From: Sinomonas terrae
GTDB taxonomy: Bacteria > Actinomycetota > Actinomycetes > Actinomycetales > Micrococcaceae
Assembly: GCF_022539255.1 (NCBI RefSeq)
Contig: NZ_JAKZBV010000001.1
Coordinates: 3,286,001-3,350,000 of the forward strand
Reading direction: 5' to 3'
DNA length: 64,000 nt
Shown here: positions 53,770 through 61,854 of the stretch, one piece after another
Layout: the number at the start of each line of letters is the position of its first letter
How positions within the stretch are numbered: position 1 is the first letter of the stretch
Notes under the pieces: generated by a model
The model's database searches: none
Told to the model about the DNA's origin: nothing
Seen by the model: the letters and a program-made list of their open reading frames with translations, nothing else
Program-made: the position numbers and the translations under genes

Positions 53770-53931
53770 TGACGGCTCCCGGGGCGGCTTCTTGATTTCT
53801 TCAAGCCTGTCCCCAGAAATCCACCGTCCGTGGAGCGGGCGTTGATCTAGGTGCACTATTCGTGGACCCGGGGGCTGTTGCCGCATTTAGCCCGGGCGTG
53901 GCGGGCTGTTTGAGCCGGCCGTTTTCTCAAC

Positions 53932-54031
53932 CGTCCCTCAGAGGCACGGGCGTCCCTCAGAGGCATAACCGTCCCGCGTGCCAGACGGCCAAGCCGCCGA
54001 GGGACGGCCATGCCTTCGCCAGACGGCCAAG
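53932..54031. repeat. Paired direct repeats in a gene-free stretch
   Basis: CGTCCCTCAGAGGCA occurs at 53932-53946 and 53951-53965; GCCAGACGGCCAAG at 53980-53993 and 54018-54031. The gap 53887-54181 has no gene I can support. Confidence 0.6.
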
Positions 54032-54181
54032 TGAGGGCGAGCGGCGTGAGACCAAGAGCAAGAGCCAGCAGAGCACAGAGTCTCGAATCCTTCGGGTCAT
54101 TCTCGTCTGGAGACGGCACCGCTGATTGGATTGATTCTGTGGGCGTATCTCGGCCGGCGGGAGCTCTCCTAATCCACCTCT

Positions 54182-54550
54182 CTACCAGCCGCCGCCTTCT
54201 TCGGCGGAAACGGCACCGTGAGATTCGCCCCGCTGGCGCTGGCGGTTCGGGTTCCAGGCCAGCCACTTCCGTTCCACGGCCTGCTCCATATCGATCCCGA
54301 AATGGTGACCAATCAGCAGGGCCTGAGCGAGGACGTCAGCGAGCTCCGCTTCCAGGCTGGCCTCCAGGTCCGAATCAGACTGGCCCTTGACACGAGCCTG
54401 CCCCGTCTTCATGAGAAACGCTTGGGTCAGCTCTCCAACCTCCTCGTGGAGCTTGAGCACAAGCCACTCGGGCGAGCGCTCGATCCCATGACGCGAGGCA
54501 TAGATCCGGGATACGGCCTCGACTTCGCTGGCAAGCTGCTCCAAGTTCAT
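54182..54550 (-). CDS. MazG-like nucleotide pyrophosphohydrolase
   Basis: 122 aa. The all-alpha NTP pyrophosphatase motif is visible: KLHEEVGELTQAFL (E-E-x-x-E) and then EAELADVLAQALLIGHHFGID (E-x-x-D). It should hydrolyse non-canonical or excess nucleoside triphosphates to monophosphates. Single domain, as in many small MazG-like proteins. ATG at 54550 is 7 nt after TAGGGT, the leaderless layout. Confidence 0.82.
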   Translation of the reverse strand: MNLEQLASEVEAVSRIYASRHGIERSPEWLVLKLHEEVGELTQAFLMKTGQARVKGQSDSDLEASLEAELADVLAQALLIGHHFGIDMEQAVERKWLAWNPNRQRQRGESHGAVSAEEGGGW

Positions 54551-54557
54551 TCGGTAA

Positions 54558-54563
54558 ACCCTA
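54558..54563 (-). promoter_or_regulatory. -10 box TAGGGT of a leaderless promoter
   Basis: Minus strand: TAGGGT, 7 nt, ATG at 54550. Confidence 0.5.
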
Positions 54564-54601
54564 GACCCAAGCCCTTTCAGGAACAGAGCGGTGACATGGT
54601 T

Positions 54602-55462
54602 TCAACCGACCTTCTGCCACGCCTGGCAGCCGTCTGTACGGAACACCTGACCGTCCGTCAGAGTGGCGGTGGCCGCCCCTTGGGAAATGTTGTTGTCGAT
54701 GATCGACGAACTGGCGTCAGTACCAGAGCGCCATTCGTAATAGCAGCCGGCTCCATTGCTGCCGTCGGGACCCGTCGTGTGATAGGTGCCCGCCTTCACG
54801 TCCTTGCCGACCACATATTCGCCCGCCGTGATCTGGTTTGCCACGATCACTGTCTGAGCTGACTGCACGGCCGCCTCCTGAGACGCCACCGCCGACTCAC
54901 GATCTTGGAGCGTCGCTGCCTCTGACGCCAGGTCAGCACTCTGAGCGGCGTAAGCCGAGAGCTGCGACTGGAGATCGCTGATACTTGCCTCGTCACTCGC
55001 CATGGCGGCTGACTGCGAGGAACTGTTGCCCTTCAGGGCAAGGTAGGCCTTGCTCGTTGTGGGGTCCGGCTGAGCGGCAACACCGATCAGGGCACCGATG
55101 ATTCCGCCCGCCACGAGGGCCGCTCCAATCGCGATCCCGAGGCGCCGCGATATCCGTCGGGGCTGCTTTAGGCTCTTCGCCCGGCCGGGCACATGACCAG
55201 GCATGGGCGGCAGAATCGGGATCACCCGTTGAGGCCGAACAGGACCATCAGCTGGCTCAGGGACAACCTGCTCGGACCGATCTTCCGCCGCACTCTGCGC
55301 CTCAGCGTCCGCTTCCTGCGGCTGGTTCTCGGCAAGAACTGGATCGTGAAGAATCGCGTCGGCCGGAACGCCCGGCTCCGCCTCCGGCTGCGGCGACACA
55401 GCCTCAATCGGCTGGGCCTCGTCCGCAGTCTCGGACGGCTGTTCTATCTTGAGCTCGGTCAT
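54602..55462 (-). CDS. Membrane-anchored coiled-coil protein with C-terminal beta domain
   Basis: 286 aa. Residues 1-110 are acidic and Pro/Glu rich, cytosolic; one helix (LGIAIGAALVAGGIIGALIGVA) crosses the membrane; then a long coiled coil (SDEASISDLQSQLSAYAAQSADLASEAATLQ) leads to an external domain with VVGKDVKAGTYHTTG, GCYYEWRSGTD, and a final RTDGCQAW. That type of domain is found in many actinobacterial surface proteins and looks like a jelly-roll. A structural or sensing role is inferred. The gene stands alone. Confidence 0.65.
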   Translation of the reverse strand: MTELKIEQPSETADEAQPIEAVSPQPEAEPGVPADAILHDPVLAENQPQEADAEAQSAAEDRSEQVVPEPADGPVRPQRVIPILPPMPGHVPGRAKSLKQPRRISRRLGIAIGAALVAGGIIGALIGVAAQPDPTTSKAYLALKGNSSSQSAAMASDEASISDLQSQLSAYAAQSADLASEAATLQDRESAVASQEAAVQSAQTVIVANQITAGEYVVGKDVKAGTYHTTGPDGSNGAGCYYEWRSGTDASSSIIDNNISQGAATATLTDGQVFRTDGCQAWQKVG

Positions 55463-55697
55463 GGCCGGACCCCTTCCCCATGTGAAATGAACCTACTGGC
55501 CGTCCGGTATTCCCGATTTGGACGGACCCCAAGGTACGTTCACGGCCCCGACCATCCTGCCAATTGGACATGTAAAAGGCAAGATTACTCTATGGCGAGG
55601 TACGGGCGCCGTCGCCAATGGACAAATGGCTGGCAGCGGTGCGTCCGAGACTGCTCGAACGCACGCCCCCTCGGCGCCGCGGCGGTGAAAATAGGGC

Positions 55698-56624
55698 ATG
55701 GCATCTGCTGATCACTCTGATGCACCCAACTTCTGCTGCCCCCTCCCCTTCGTCGCACCGCCGGGGACCGGCTGCCCGTCCATTTACGGCCTCGATCTGG
55801 GAGATGGGGCCCAGTCGGTCGTCCTCCGCGCTGGCGGAAAGCTCAACAAGAAGGCAACGTTCAAACGGCTTTCGGTCGCTCTCGCGCTGCTGGCCATTTT
55901 CCAGTCGGAGGGCTTGATCGAATCCGTCTCCGACGAGAGCGAAGAGTTGCACTGGATCCCGTCCGAGCGCGATTACGAGGAACCCAAGTATTCGGCGCGA
56001 GTCGAGGCTGTGATCCGCCAACTCGAGCAGGCCAACGGCCCCTATCAGGTCCAGGCCTGCTTCACGTTTTCGCGGGCGCTTGCCCTGACGCCCGACCCCG
56101 AAAGCGCGATCATCGAGTTCTTCAAGCTCATGGAGTTGTGGGTGAAGCACGTCGCGTGGTCGGGAATGCTGGATCCCCATGCCACGAAGAACGTGCTGGT
56201 GGACAAGATCCTCTTCTCGAAACGAGTCAAGGAAGACCTGAAACAACGGAGAATCCTCGACCCGGAAACGGTCGACCTGATCTACAAGATGAAGGAGATT
56301 CGGAACAAATTCGTCGGACACGGCGGAATGCGACCCCCGCTCGGAGCATTGTTCGGCGACCCCGAGGACTACCGGCAGCTCTTCGACGAGTCCCAGCTCA
56401 GGTACGACCCCGAGCTGCAATACGGCAGTGGTCTTTTCGAATCGCTCCTGAGCGACGCAATGCTCACGGGCAGCTTCCTGTTTTCGAAGATGCAGGGCAT
56501 CGAACCGCTCGTCTGTGTCAGACCCGGCAGGTGGGCCTCAAGCAGCAAACACGCACGGGATGTACTCACCAAAGCCGGGGCGGTGTGGATCGCTCCGGAC
56601 CCAAACGACTTCCGACCCGCCTAG
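55698..56624 (+). CDS. HEPN-like domain protein
   Basis: 308 aa. The C-terminal half is helical and holds AIIEFFKLMELWVKHVAW followed by EIRNKFVGHGG, which is the R-x(4-6)-H pattern (Arg202-x5-His208) of HEPN RNases, together with the partner helix. Many HEPN proteins act in defence or toxin-antitoxin roles, but a lone one may do otherwise. The N-terminal part (GLDLGDGAQSVVLRAGGKLNKKATF) matches nothing I know. ATG at 55698, no good ribosome-binding site. The opposite strand has a frame of 276 codons here, rejected on lack of features. Confidence 0.6.
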   Translation: MASADHSDAPNFCCPLPFVAPPGTGCPSIYGLDLGDGAQSVVLRAGGKLNKKATFKRLSVALALLAIFQSEGLIESVSDESEELHWIPSERDYEEPKYSARVEAVIRQLEQANGPYQVQACFTFSRALALTPDPESAIIEFFKLMELWVKHVAWSGMLDPHATKNVLVDKILFSKRVKEDLKQRRILDPETVDLIYKMKEIRNKFVGHGGMRPPLGALFGDPEDYRQLFDESQLRYDPELQYGSGLFESLLSDAMLTGSFLFSKMQGIEPLVCVRPGRWASSSKHARDVLTKAGAVWIAPDPNDFRPA

Positions 56625-56627
56625 GCC

Positions 56628-57758
56628 TCACACGCCGTCGAACGTCACCACCTGCCGGATCACCTGACCCGAGGCCAGCGCGTCCATCCCTTCGTTGATC
56701 TCCTCGAGGGCGATCTCGCGCGAGACGAGCCGCTCTAGGGGCAACCGGCCCTCGCGCCAGAGCCGCTCGAACACGGGAATGTCGCGCTTCGGCACGGCCG
56801 AGCCGAGGTAGCTCCCGACGATCGTCTGGGCCCGCGAGGTCAGCTGCAGCGGTTCGATCGACGCCGTCGCACCAGGCGCCGGCAGGCCGATCGTCACGAG
56901 GGTCGCGCCCAGGCCAAGCAGGCGGAACGCCGTCTCGAAGGCCCGCGGATGCCCCACAGCCTCCAACACGACATCCGCCTCGACACCACGCTCGACCGCC
57001 TCGGCGGGAGTCCACGCCTCCGACGCTCCCCACTCACGCGCCGTCGTCAGCTTGGACTCCTGCGCTTCAACGGCGACGACCCGACAACCAGTCGCGACCG
57101 CCGTCAGCAGCCCGGCCATGCCCACTCCCCCGAGGCCGACGACGGCGACACTCGTCTCCGCGGTGATCCTCCCCGCGTTCAGCAGTGCCCCTCCGCCGGT
57201 GAGCACGGCGCAGCCAAGCAAGGCGGCGACGGTGGGCGGGACGTCGTCGCCCACGGGAACGACGGAACGCTCGTCGACGACGGCATGCGTCGCAAAGCCG
57301 GAGACGCCAAGGTGGTGCGCGACGGGCTCGCCGCCCCTTGTGAGGTGCCGAGTTCCGGTGAGAAGGGTCCCGGCACCGTTGGAAGCGCTGCCCGCCGAAC
57401 ACGGAAGCCGCCCCTCCGTCCGGCACGCAGCGCATTCTCCGCACCGCGGCAGGAACGTCATCACCACGCGCTGGCCCACCCGCACGGACCCGACGCCGGG
57501 CCCGACCTCCTCGACCATCCCCGCCGCCTCGTGTCCCAGCAGCATGGGCAGCGGTCGAGGCCGCGAGCCGTTCACCACGGACAGATCCGAATGGCACAGC
57601 CCCGCCGCCTCGATCCGGACCAGAAGCTCGCCGGGACCAGGCCCAGCGAGCTCAAGCTGGTCGATCGTGATGGGGCGGCTCTCGGCGTAAGGAGGCTCGG
57701 CGCCCATGACGTTCAGGACGGCACCGCGGATGCTGCGGGCGCTAGAGCTGGTGGGCAC
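56628..57758 (-). CDS. Zinc-dependent alcohol dehydrogenase (MDR family)
   Basis: 376 aa. Catalytic zinc ligands: Cys in GLCHSDLSV, His in GHEAAG, and Cys further on (LLGCAVLTGGG). Structural zinc: CGECAACRTEGRLPC, four cysteines. Rossmann motif VGLGGVGMAG. It oxidises alcohols or reduces aldehydes with NAD(P). The GTG at 57758 has AAGGAG in front; the longer frame to 57980 has no signal. Similar enzymes in actinobacteria include mycothiol-dependent formaldehyde dehydrogenase-like ones; this one cannot be assigned a substrate. It converges with the HEPN-like gene, 3 bp apart. Confidence 0.9.
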   Translation of the reverse strand: MPTSSSARSIRGAVLNVMGAEPPYAESRPITIDQLELAGPGPGELLVRIEAAGLCHSDLSVVNGSRPRPLPMLLGHEAAGMVEEVGPGVGSVRVGQRVVMTFLPRCGECAACRTEGRLPCSAGSASNGAGTLLTGTRHLTRGGEPVAHHLGVSGFATHAVVDERSVVPVGDDVPPTVAALLGCAVLTGGGALLNAGRITAETSVAVVGLGGVGMAGLLTAVATGCRVVAVEAQESKLTTAREWGASEAWTPAEAVERGVEADVVLEAVGHPRAFETAFRLLGLGATLVTIGLPAPGATASIEPLQLTSRAQTIVGSYLGSAVPKRDIPVFERLWREGRLPLERLVSREIALEEINEGMDALASGQVIRQVVTFDGV

Positions 57759-57893
57759 TTCGATCACTCCTTCGCGAGGGTCGCAGGCGCTTCCCCAGAA
57801 TTTCCGCGGACTTAGCAAGCACGATACCGCCGTCAACAAGAACGGCTTGGCCAGACAGTGCGCGACGCCATCACCTTTGGCAGACTCGAAGGG

Positions 57894-58565
57894 GTGATGC
57901 ATCCGACTGATTACTTCGGACAGCTGTTCGCCGCCGCCTTCGATGTCCTCAAGACATATCGCCCGCGACGGCCCATCCACCCCCAGGGGGTCCTCTTCAA
58001 GGGGTCGCTTGAACGGATAGGCGGCGGTGCGGCGTCGGGCATTGATTTCCTTGACACGACCGGCACCAACGCCGTCACCGCCAGGCTTTCGCGTTCCCTC
58101 GGCGTCCCGATTTCATGGCCGGACATCATCGGCCTCGCCATCCGCGTGCACACGGACGACGGCGACGCGGACGTCTTGCTCGCCTCAACCGGTTGGCGCG
58201 TTCCGGACCGATTCGCGCTGACGTGCCATCGGACGGCTGGTGCCGCGCGGCTCTCCTCGCTCATGCCATACCGCGGCAGGAAGGGCGCGGTGTTGATCGG
58301 CGCGAAGACGACGAGCGCAGACCCCGGCGCGCCCGGCCGCGTCCGGCCGGACGCCCTGTGGGAACTCGACCTGTTCTGGGCCAAGCCGACCGGGCCGTGG
58401 CGGAGGTTCGGCTTGCTGAGCCTCACCCCGGACCTCGATGCGGAAGGCCGGGTCCAGGACACCGCCCTCCGCTTTGATCCGCTCCTCAATGTCCTGCCGA
58501 CGGCCGGCACGTACGAATGGACACGCCGGCTTCGCGAGCACTCCTACAGGCTCGCGCGGTCCTGA
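57894..58565 (+). CDS. Hypothetical protein annotated in relatives as phosphodiesterase-like
   Basis: 223 aa. It has HPQGVLFKGSLERIGGGAASGIDFLD, VTARLSRSLGVPISWPDIIGLAIRVHTD, RFALTCHRTAGAARLSSLMPYR and a C-terminal beta region; this resembles a conserved actinobacterial family whose sequence recalls a catalase-like barrel (H-P-x-G, R-x-S-R) but lacks a clear heme site. Function unproven. GTG 57894 (then ATG 57897) is 7 nt after CAGACT; alternatively a GTG at 57858. Its end overlaps the next convergent gene by 22 bp. Confidence 0.6.
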   Translation: MMHPTDYFGQLFAAAFDVLKTYRPRRPIHPQGVLFKGSLERIGGGAASGIDFLDTTGTNAVTARLSRSLGVPISWPDIIGLAIRVHTDDGDADVLLASTGWRVPDRFALTCHRTAGAARLSSLMPYRGRKGAVLIGAKTTSADPGAPGRVRPDALWELDLFWAKPTGPWRRFGLLSLTPDLDAEGRVQDTALRFDPLLNVLPTAGTYEWTRRLREHSYRLARS

Positions 58566-59431
58566 TCGCCGTCGGCATTGAACGAGAGGATCACCGAGGC
58601 CATGTCCTCGGAGCCGTGGCCGCCGTCGACAGCGTCCCGGAACTGTGCGGCGAGCGCCTCCATGATCTCGGATCGGGTCCCCGCGTGGTCCATCGCCTCA
58701 GCGATGAGCTGCGCGTCCTTGGCCGCACCGGTCAGCGGGAACGACGGCGGGAACTCGCCAGCGATCATCGCCTTGCCCTTCAGCTGGGCGTAGGCGCAAT
58801 CGGTGACCCCGCCGGAGATCGTGTCGAGGTACAGCTGCGGATCGAGGCCGAAACGCTTCGTGAGGTCGATTGCCTGCGCGGTCGCTCCGACGATCGAGAG
58901 CACCCACGAGTTGGCGACGAGCTTGAGCTTGTGCCCGTCGTCCGGCAGTTCGCCGACCCAGACGGTCTTCGAACCGATCGCGTCGAAGACCGGTTGGACC
59001 CTCTCACGCAGATCCTCGGGGGCGGCCGCGAGCACAAGCAGCTTCCCCTCCTCGGCGGGCTGCTTCGTCCCGAGGACGGGCGCGTCCACGAACGCGACGC
59101 CCTGGTGCCCGGCGCGCTCGGCCAACCTCGTCACGCCGGCGAGGCCCACGGTGCTGCTCTGGATCCACACGGCGTCCTCCCGCATCGCGGGCAGCGCCTC
59201 CTCCATGACGCCTTCCACGGCATCTGCATCGAAGAGCATCGTGAGGACGACGTCGGCCTCCGAGACCGCGTCTTTCGGGTCGCCTGCAATCTTCGCGCCC
59301 GCCTCGGCGAGCGGCTCAGCCTTCTCGCGGTGACGGTTCCAGACGGTGACATCGAACCCCGCCTCGATCAGGTTCTTCGCGATCCCGCTGCCCATGATTC
59401 CCGTTCCAAGGACTGCCACTGACGTGCTCAT
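58544..59431 (-). CDS. 3-hydroxyisobutyrate dehydrogenase-family NAD(P)-dependent reductase
   Basis: 295 aa. VLGTGIMGSGIAKNLIEAGFDVTVWNR is the dinucleotide motif; NR at its end suggests NADP preference. DAPVLGT is the substrate motif; HKLKLVANSW carries the catalytic Lys; DQDRASL and related C-terminal residues complete it. The family acts on beta-hydroxy acids (3-hydroxyisobutyrate, glyoxylate, tartronate semialdehyde or others). GGAGG precedes the ATG at 59431. It is divergent from the TfoX-domain gene. Confidence 0.9.
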   Translation of the reverse strand: MSTSVAVLGTGIMGSGIAKNLIEAGFDVTVWNRHREKAEPLAEAGAKIAGDPKDAVSEADVVLTMLFDADAVEGVMEEALPAMREDAVWIQSSTVGLAGVTRLAERAGHQGVAFVDAPVLGTKQPAEEGKLLVLAAAPEDLRERVQPVFDAIGSKTVWVGELPDDGHKLKLVANSWVLSIVGATAQAIDLTKRFGLDPQLYLDTISGGVTDCAYAQLKGKAMIAGEFPPSFPLTGAAKDAQLIAEAMDHAGTRSEIMEALAAQFRDAVDGGHGSEDMASVILSFNADGDQDRASL

Positions 59432-59513
59432 TGCGCCTCCAGGTCTCGTTTCTTCCACCCGAGTCGATACCCAGTTGCTTGCCCCGGCAACCGGGCGTTG
59501 GAAGGATGGGCGC

Positions 59514-59846
59514 GTGGCATTCGACGAAGAGCTCGCCAGCAGGATCCGCGGCGCCCTCATGGGCCAGGCCGAGTTCACCGAGAAAAAGATGTTCGGCGGC
59601 CTCGCCTTCCTGATCGGCGGCAACATGGCCGTCAGCGCGAGCGGCCACGGCGGGATGCTCCTCCGCGCGGATCCCGCGGCGAGCGACGAGCTCTGCTCTC
59701 ATCCCGGCATCGAACTCGCCGTCATGCGCGGCCGGCCAATGGACGGCTGGCTGCGGGTTTCTCCTGAGGCCATCGCCTCGGACGAGGACCTGCAGCGGTG
59801 GGTCCGGATCGGCGTCGACTATGCGGGGTCGCTGCCGGCGAAGTAA
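59514..59846 (+). CDS. TfoX N-terminal domain protein
   Basis: 110 aa, the full TfoX_N fold: IRGALMGQAEFTEKKMFGGLAFLIGGNMAVSAS ... VMRGRPMDGWLRV. In gamma-proteobacteria the domain is linked to competence control; in actinobacteria it is common as a stand-alone protein of unknown role. GTG at 59514 follows AAGGAT by 6 nt (weak leaderless layout). A two-way terminator follows. Confidence 0.85.
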   Translation: MAFDEELASRIRGALMGQAEFTEKKMFGGLAFLIGGNMAVSASGHGGMLLRADPAASDELCSHPGIELAVMRGRPMDGWLRVSPEAIASDEDLQRWVRIGVDYAGSLPAK

Positions 59847-59855
59847 ATCCGGGAC

Positions 59856-59892
59856 AGAAAGAGCGCCGGCAACGAAGGCCAGCGCTCTTTCT
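59856..59892. terminator. Bidirectional terminator
   Basis: AGAAAGAGCGC (59856-59866) and GCGCTCTTTCT (59882-59892), 11-bp stem with A- and T-runs on both sides. It serves the converging TfoX and Excalibur genes. Confidence 0.85.
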
Positions 59893-59902
59893 GCACGCTC
59901 AG

Positions 59903-60676
59903 CTATTCGCAGGCAACGCCGTCATTGTCGCGGTCAAGAGCCGGGCGATATCCCGGCTGTCCGCGATAAATGGGAGCGGCGCCCGCAGCCCGCGCAGCAG
60001 TGCAATTGGCGTAGTACACGCTCGAGGGAGCCTGTTGCTGGGCCGCTTGCTGCTGGGCCGCCTGCTGGGCCGCTTGCTGCTGGGCCGCCTGTTGAGCGGC
60101 CGCTTGCTGGGCGGCCTGTTGCTGGGCTGCTTCTTGGGCAGCCTGCTGCTGGGCCGCTTGCTGGGCGGCCTGCTGCTGGGCCGCCTGCTGGGCGGCATCG
60201 GCATCGGCTTTCTTCTTCGCCTCCAACGCATCGGCCGCAGCCTTGGCCATCCACACATCCTTCCCCGCCGAGACTTCCTCACATGTCAGATCGGTTCCAA
60301 CGAGGGTGTAACGGCTTCCGACTGTGACGCACGAATCACCATCGGCATACAGAGCGACGACTACAGTCTTCGTCGACGTCGGGCAGGGGTCTGCCGCCGT
60401 CGTTGACTGAACGATCGAACCAGCCGCGGCAGCGTCTGCTGCTGAACTCGCTTTCACTGTCACCGTCGCAGTCGGAGCCGGTGAAGCACAGGTCACCGTC
60501 GCACTCGGTGACGCTGTGGCTGTGGCTGAAGAGGTACCTTCAGCCGCGGCGCTGCTCGCTGCCGTGGGCGTGCTGCAACCAGCGCCGACCAGAACAGTTC
60601 CTGCTGCGAGAAGCACGAAAGCGGCCCGAACCGGACCTGAGCGAGCGCCTCGAAAAACGACAGAGCTGTCCCCCAT
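59903..60676 (-). CDS. Lipoprotein with Gln/Ala repeat stalk and Excalibur domain
   Basis: 257 aa. Lipobox VGAGC, a Ser/Thr/Ala region, one small Cys-containing domain (CPTSTKTVVVALYADGDSCVTVG), then about 55 residues of AAQQ/AAQQQ repeats, then the Excalibur calcium-binding domain YYANCTAARAAGAAPIYRGQPGY...DRDNDGVACE with the D-x-D-x-D-G loop. The stalk would hold the calcium site away from the membrane. Role on the surface unknown. Confidence 0.88.
   Translation of the reverse strand: MGDSSVVFRGARSGPVRAAFVLLAAGTVLVGAGCSTPTAASSAAAEGTSSATATASPSATVTCASPAPTATVTVKASSAADAAAAGSIVQSTTAADPCPTSTKTVVVALYADGDSCVTVGSRYTLVGTDLTCEEVSAGKDVWMAKAAADALEAKKKADADAAQQAAQQQAAQQAAQQQAAQEAAQQQAAQQAAAQQAAQQQAAQQAAQQQAAQQQAPSSVYYANCTAARAAGAAPIYRGQPGYRPALDRDNDGVACE
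60021..60196. repeat. Low-complexity repeats coding for AAQQ(Q)
   Basis: Plus strand: irregular tandem units built from CTGCTGGGCCGC and CTTGCTGGGC; in the minus frame they give the Ala-Gln stalk of the Excalibur lipoprotein. Confidence 0.85.
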
Positions 60677-60834
60677 AAGTTTCCCCTCCCCACAAGCCTC
60701 CGCAGAGGCGCGAATTTATCCAACGAAAGGAAATTTACTCTTTAATCGCCCTTCAGATAATGCATTTGACACTCTCAGTTCAACGAATAACTTGTCACGA
60801 GGTATCCACAGCGGGACAGTCAACCTTCGGAACC

Positions 60835-60863
60835 TTCACAAATTTGTGAAACAAGTGCATACT
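60835..60863 (+). promoter_or_regulatory. Promoter with perfect 16-bp palindromic operator
   Basis: TTCACAAATTTGTGAA (60835-60850) is a perfect palindrome. Its first six bases, TTCACA, can act as -35; 17 bp downstream is CATACT (60858-60863) as -10, and the ATG at 60870 follows 6 nt later, so the transcript would be leaderless. A bound repressor would cover the -35. The MarR/GbsR-type gene at the end of the operon is the natural candidate. The rest of 60677-60834 is A+T-rich without gene. Confidence 0.75.
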
Positions 60864-60869
60864 GAGCGC

Positions 60870-61853
60870 ATGGACACCGTCATCCAGACGACCGACCTCC
60901 ACAAGAGCTTCGGCCGCGTCAAGGCGCTCGACGGCCTCGATCTTGAGGTCCACGCGGGCGAAATCCACGGCTTCCTCGGCCCCAACGGTGCCGGGAAGTC
61001 CACGACGCTGCGCATCCTCCTAGGGCTTGCGAGGACGTCGTCCGGCAGCGCAAGCGTCCTCGGGAAGGACCCGTGGAGCGACGCCGTCGAACTCCACCGC
61101 CGCGTGGCGAGCGTCCCCGGCGACGTCAGCATCTGGCCCAACCTCTCCGGGGGTGAGGCAATCGACCTCATCTCGAGGCTTCGGGGCGGGGTGGACGACG
61201 CCGCCTACCGCGAGCGCAAGCAGCACCTCTGCGAGCTCTTCGACTTCGACCCGAGCAAGAAGGGCCGCGCCTACTCGAAGGGCAATCGGCAGAAGGTCGC
61301 ACTCATCGCAGCCCTCGTCACGCCCGCCGAGGTCTACCTCCTCGACGAGCCCACAAGCGGCCTCGACCCGCTCATGGAGGCCGTCTTCACGCGGGAGGTC
61401 CGCCGCCTCTCGCGCGAGAACGGAGCGACCGTCCTGCTCTCGAGCCACATCCTGTCCGAGGTCGAGCAGCTGGCCGACCGTGTGAGCATCATCCGTTCGG
61501 GCCGAATCGTGGACGGCGGCACCCTCGACTCCCTGCGCCACCTCACCCGCACGGAGATCTCGTTCTCCCAGGACAGCGTGGACACCACCGCTCTCGCCGC
61601 CCTCGCCCAGATCCACGACCTCACCGTCGCCGACGGCCGCATCAAGTTCGGCGCCGACTCCCACCGCGTCCACGAGGTCCTCCCCCTCCTCGGGAGCCTC
61701 GGCGTCCAGGGCCTGATCGTCGCCCCGCCGTCGCTCGAGGAACTGTTCCTCCGCCACTACGGCGATCAGGTCACCCCCACGACTCCGGAGCCGACGCACG
61801 ACGGCGCGTCGCACCGCCGTCGTCATCGCACCGTGGCGAAGACGGGAGCCTGA
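60870..61853 (+). CDS. ABC exporter ATPase
   Basis: 327 aa. Walker A GPNGAGKST, a signature replaced by YSKGNRQK (YSKGxRQ is usual in antibiotic-export ATPases), Walker B VYLLDEPTSGLD, switch SSHI. ATG at 60870 on the promoter box; a longer frame to 60516 overlaps the lipoprotein. Residues after 240 form an accessory domain. With the following permease it makes an exporter of the kind often named for polyketide or drug efflux. Confidence 0.92.
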   Translation: MDTVIQTTDLHKSFGRVKALDGLDLEVHAGEIHGFLGPNGAGKSTTLRILLGLARTSSGSASVLGKDPWSDAVELHRRVASVPGDVSIWPNLSGGEAIDLISRLRGGVDDAAYRERKQHLCELFDFDPSKKGRAYSKGNRQKVALIAALVTPAEVYLLDEPTSGLDPLMEAVFTREVRRLSRENGATVLLSSHILSEVEQLADRVSIIRSGRIVDGGTLDSLRHLTRTEISFSQDSVDTTALAALAQIHDLTVADGRIKFGADSHRVHEVLPLLGSLGVQGLIVAPPSLEELFLRHYGDQVTPTTPEPTHDGASHRRRHRTVAKTGA

Positions 61854-61854
61854 G

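Noticed and set aside
55590..56420. 276-codon minus frame opposite the HEPN-like gene
   Set aside because: No ribosome-binding site, no recognisable features; the plus frame has a HEPN-like motif.
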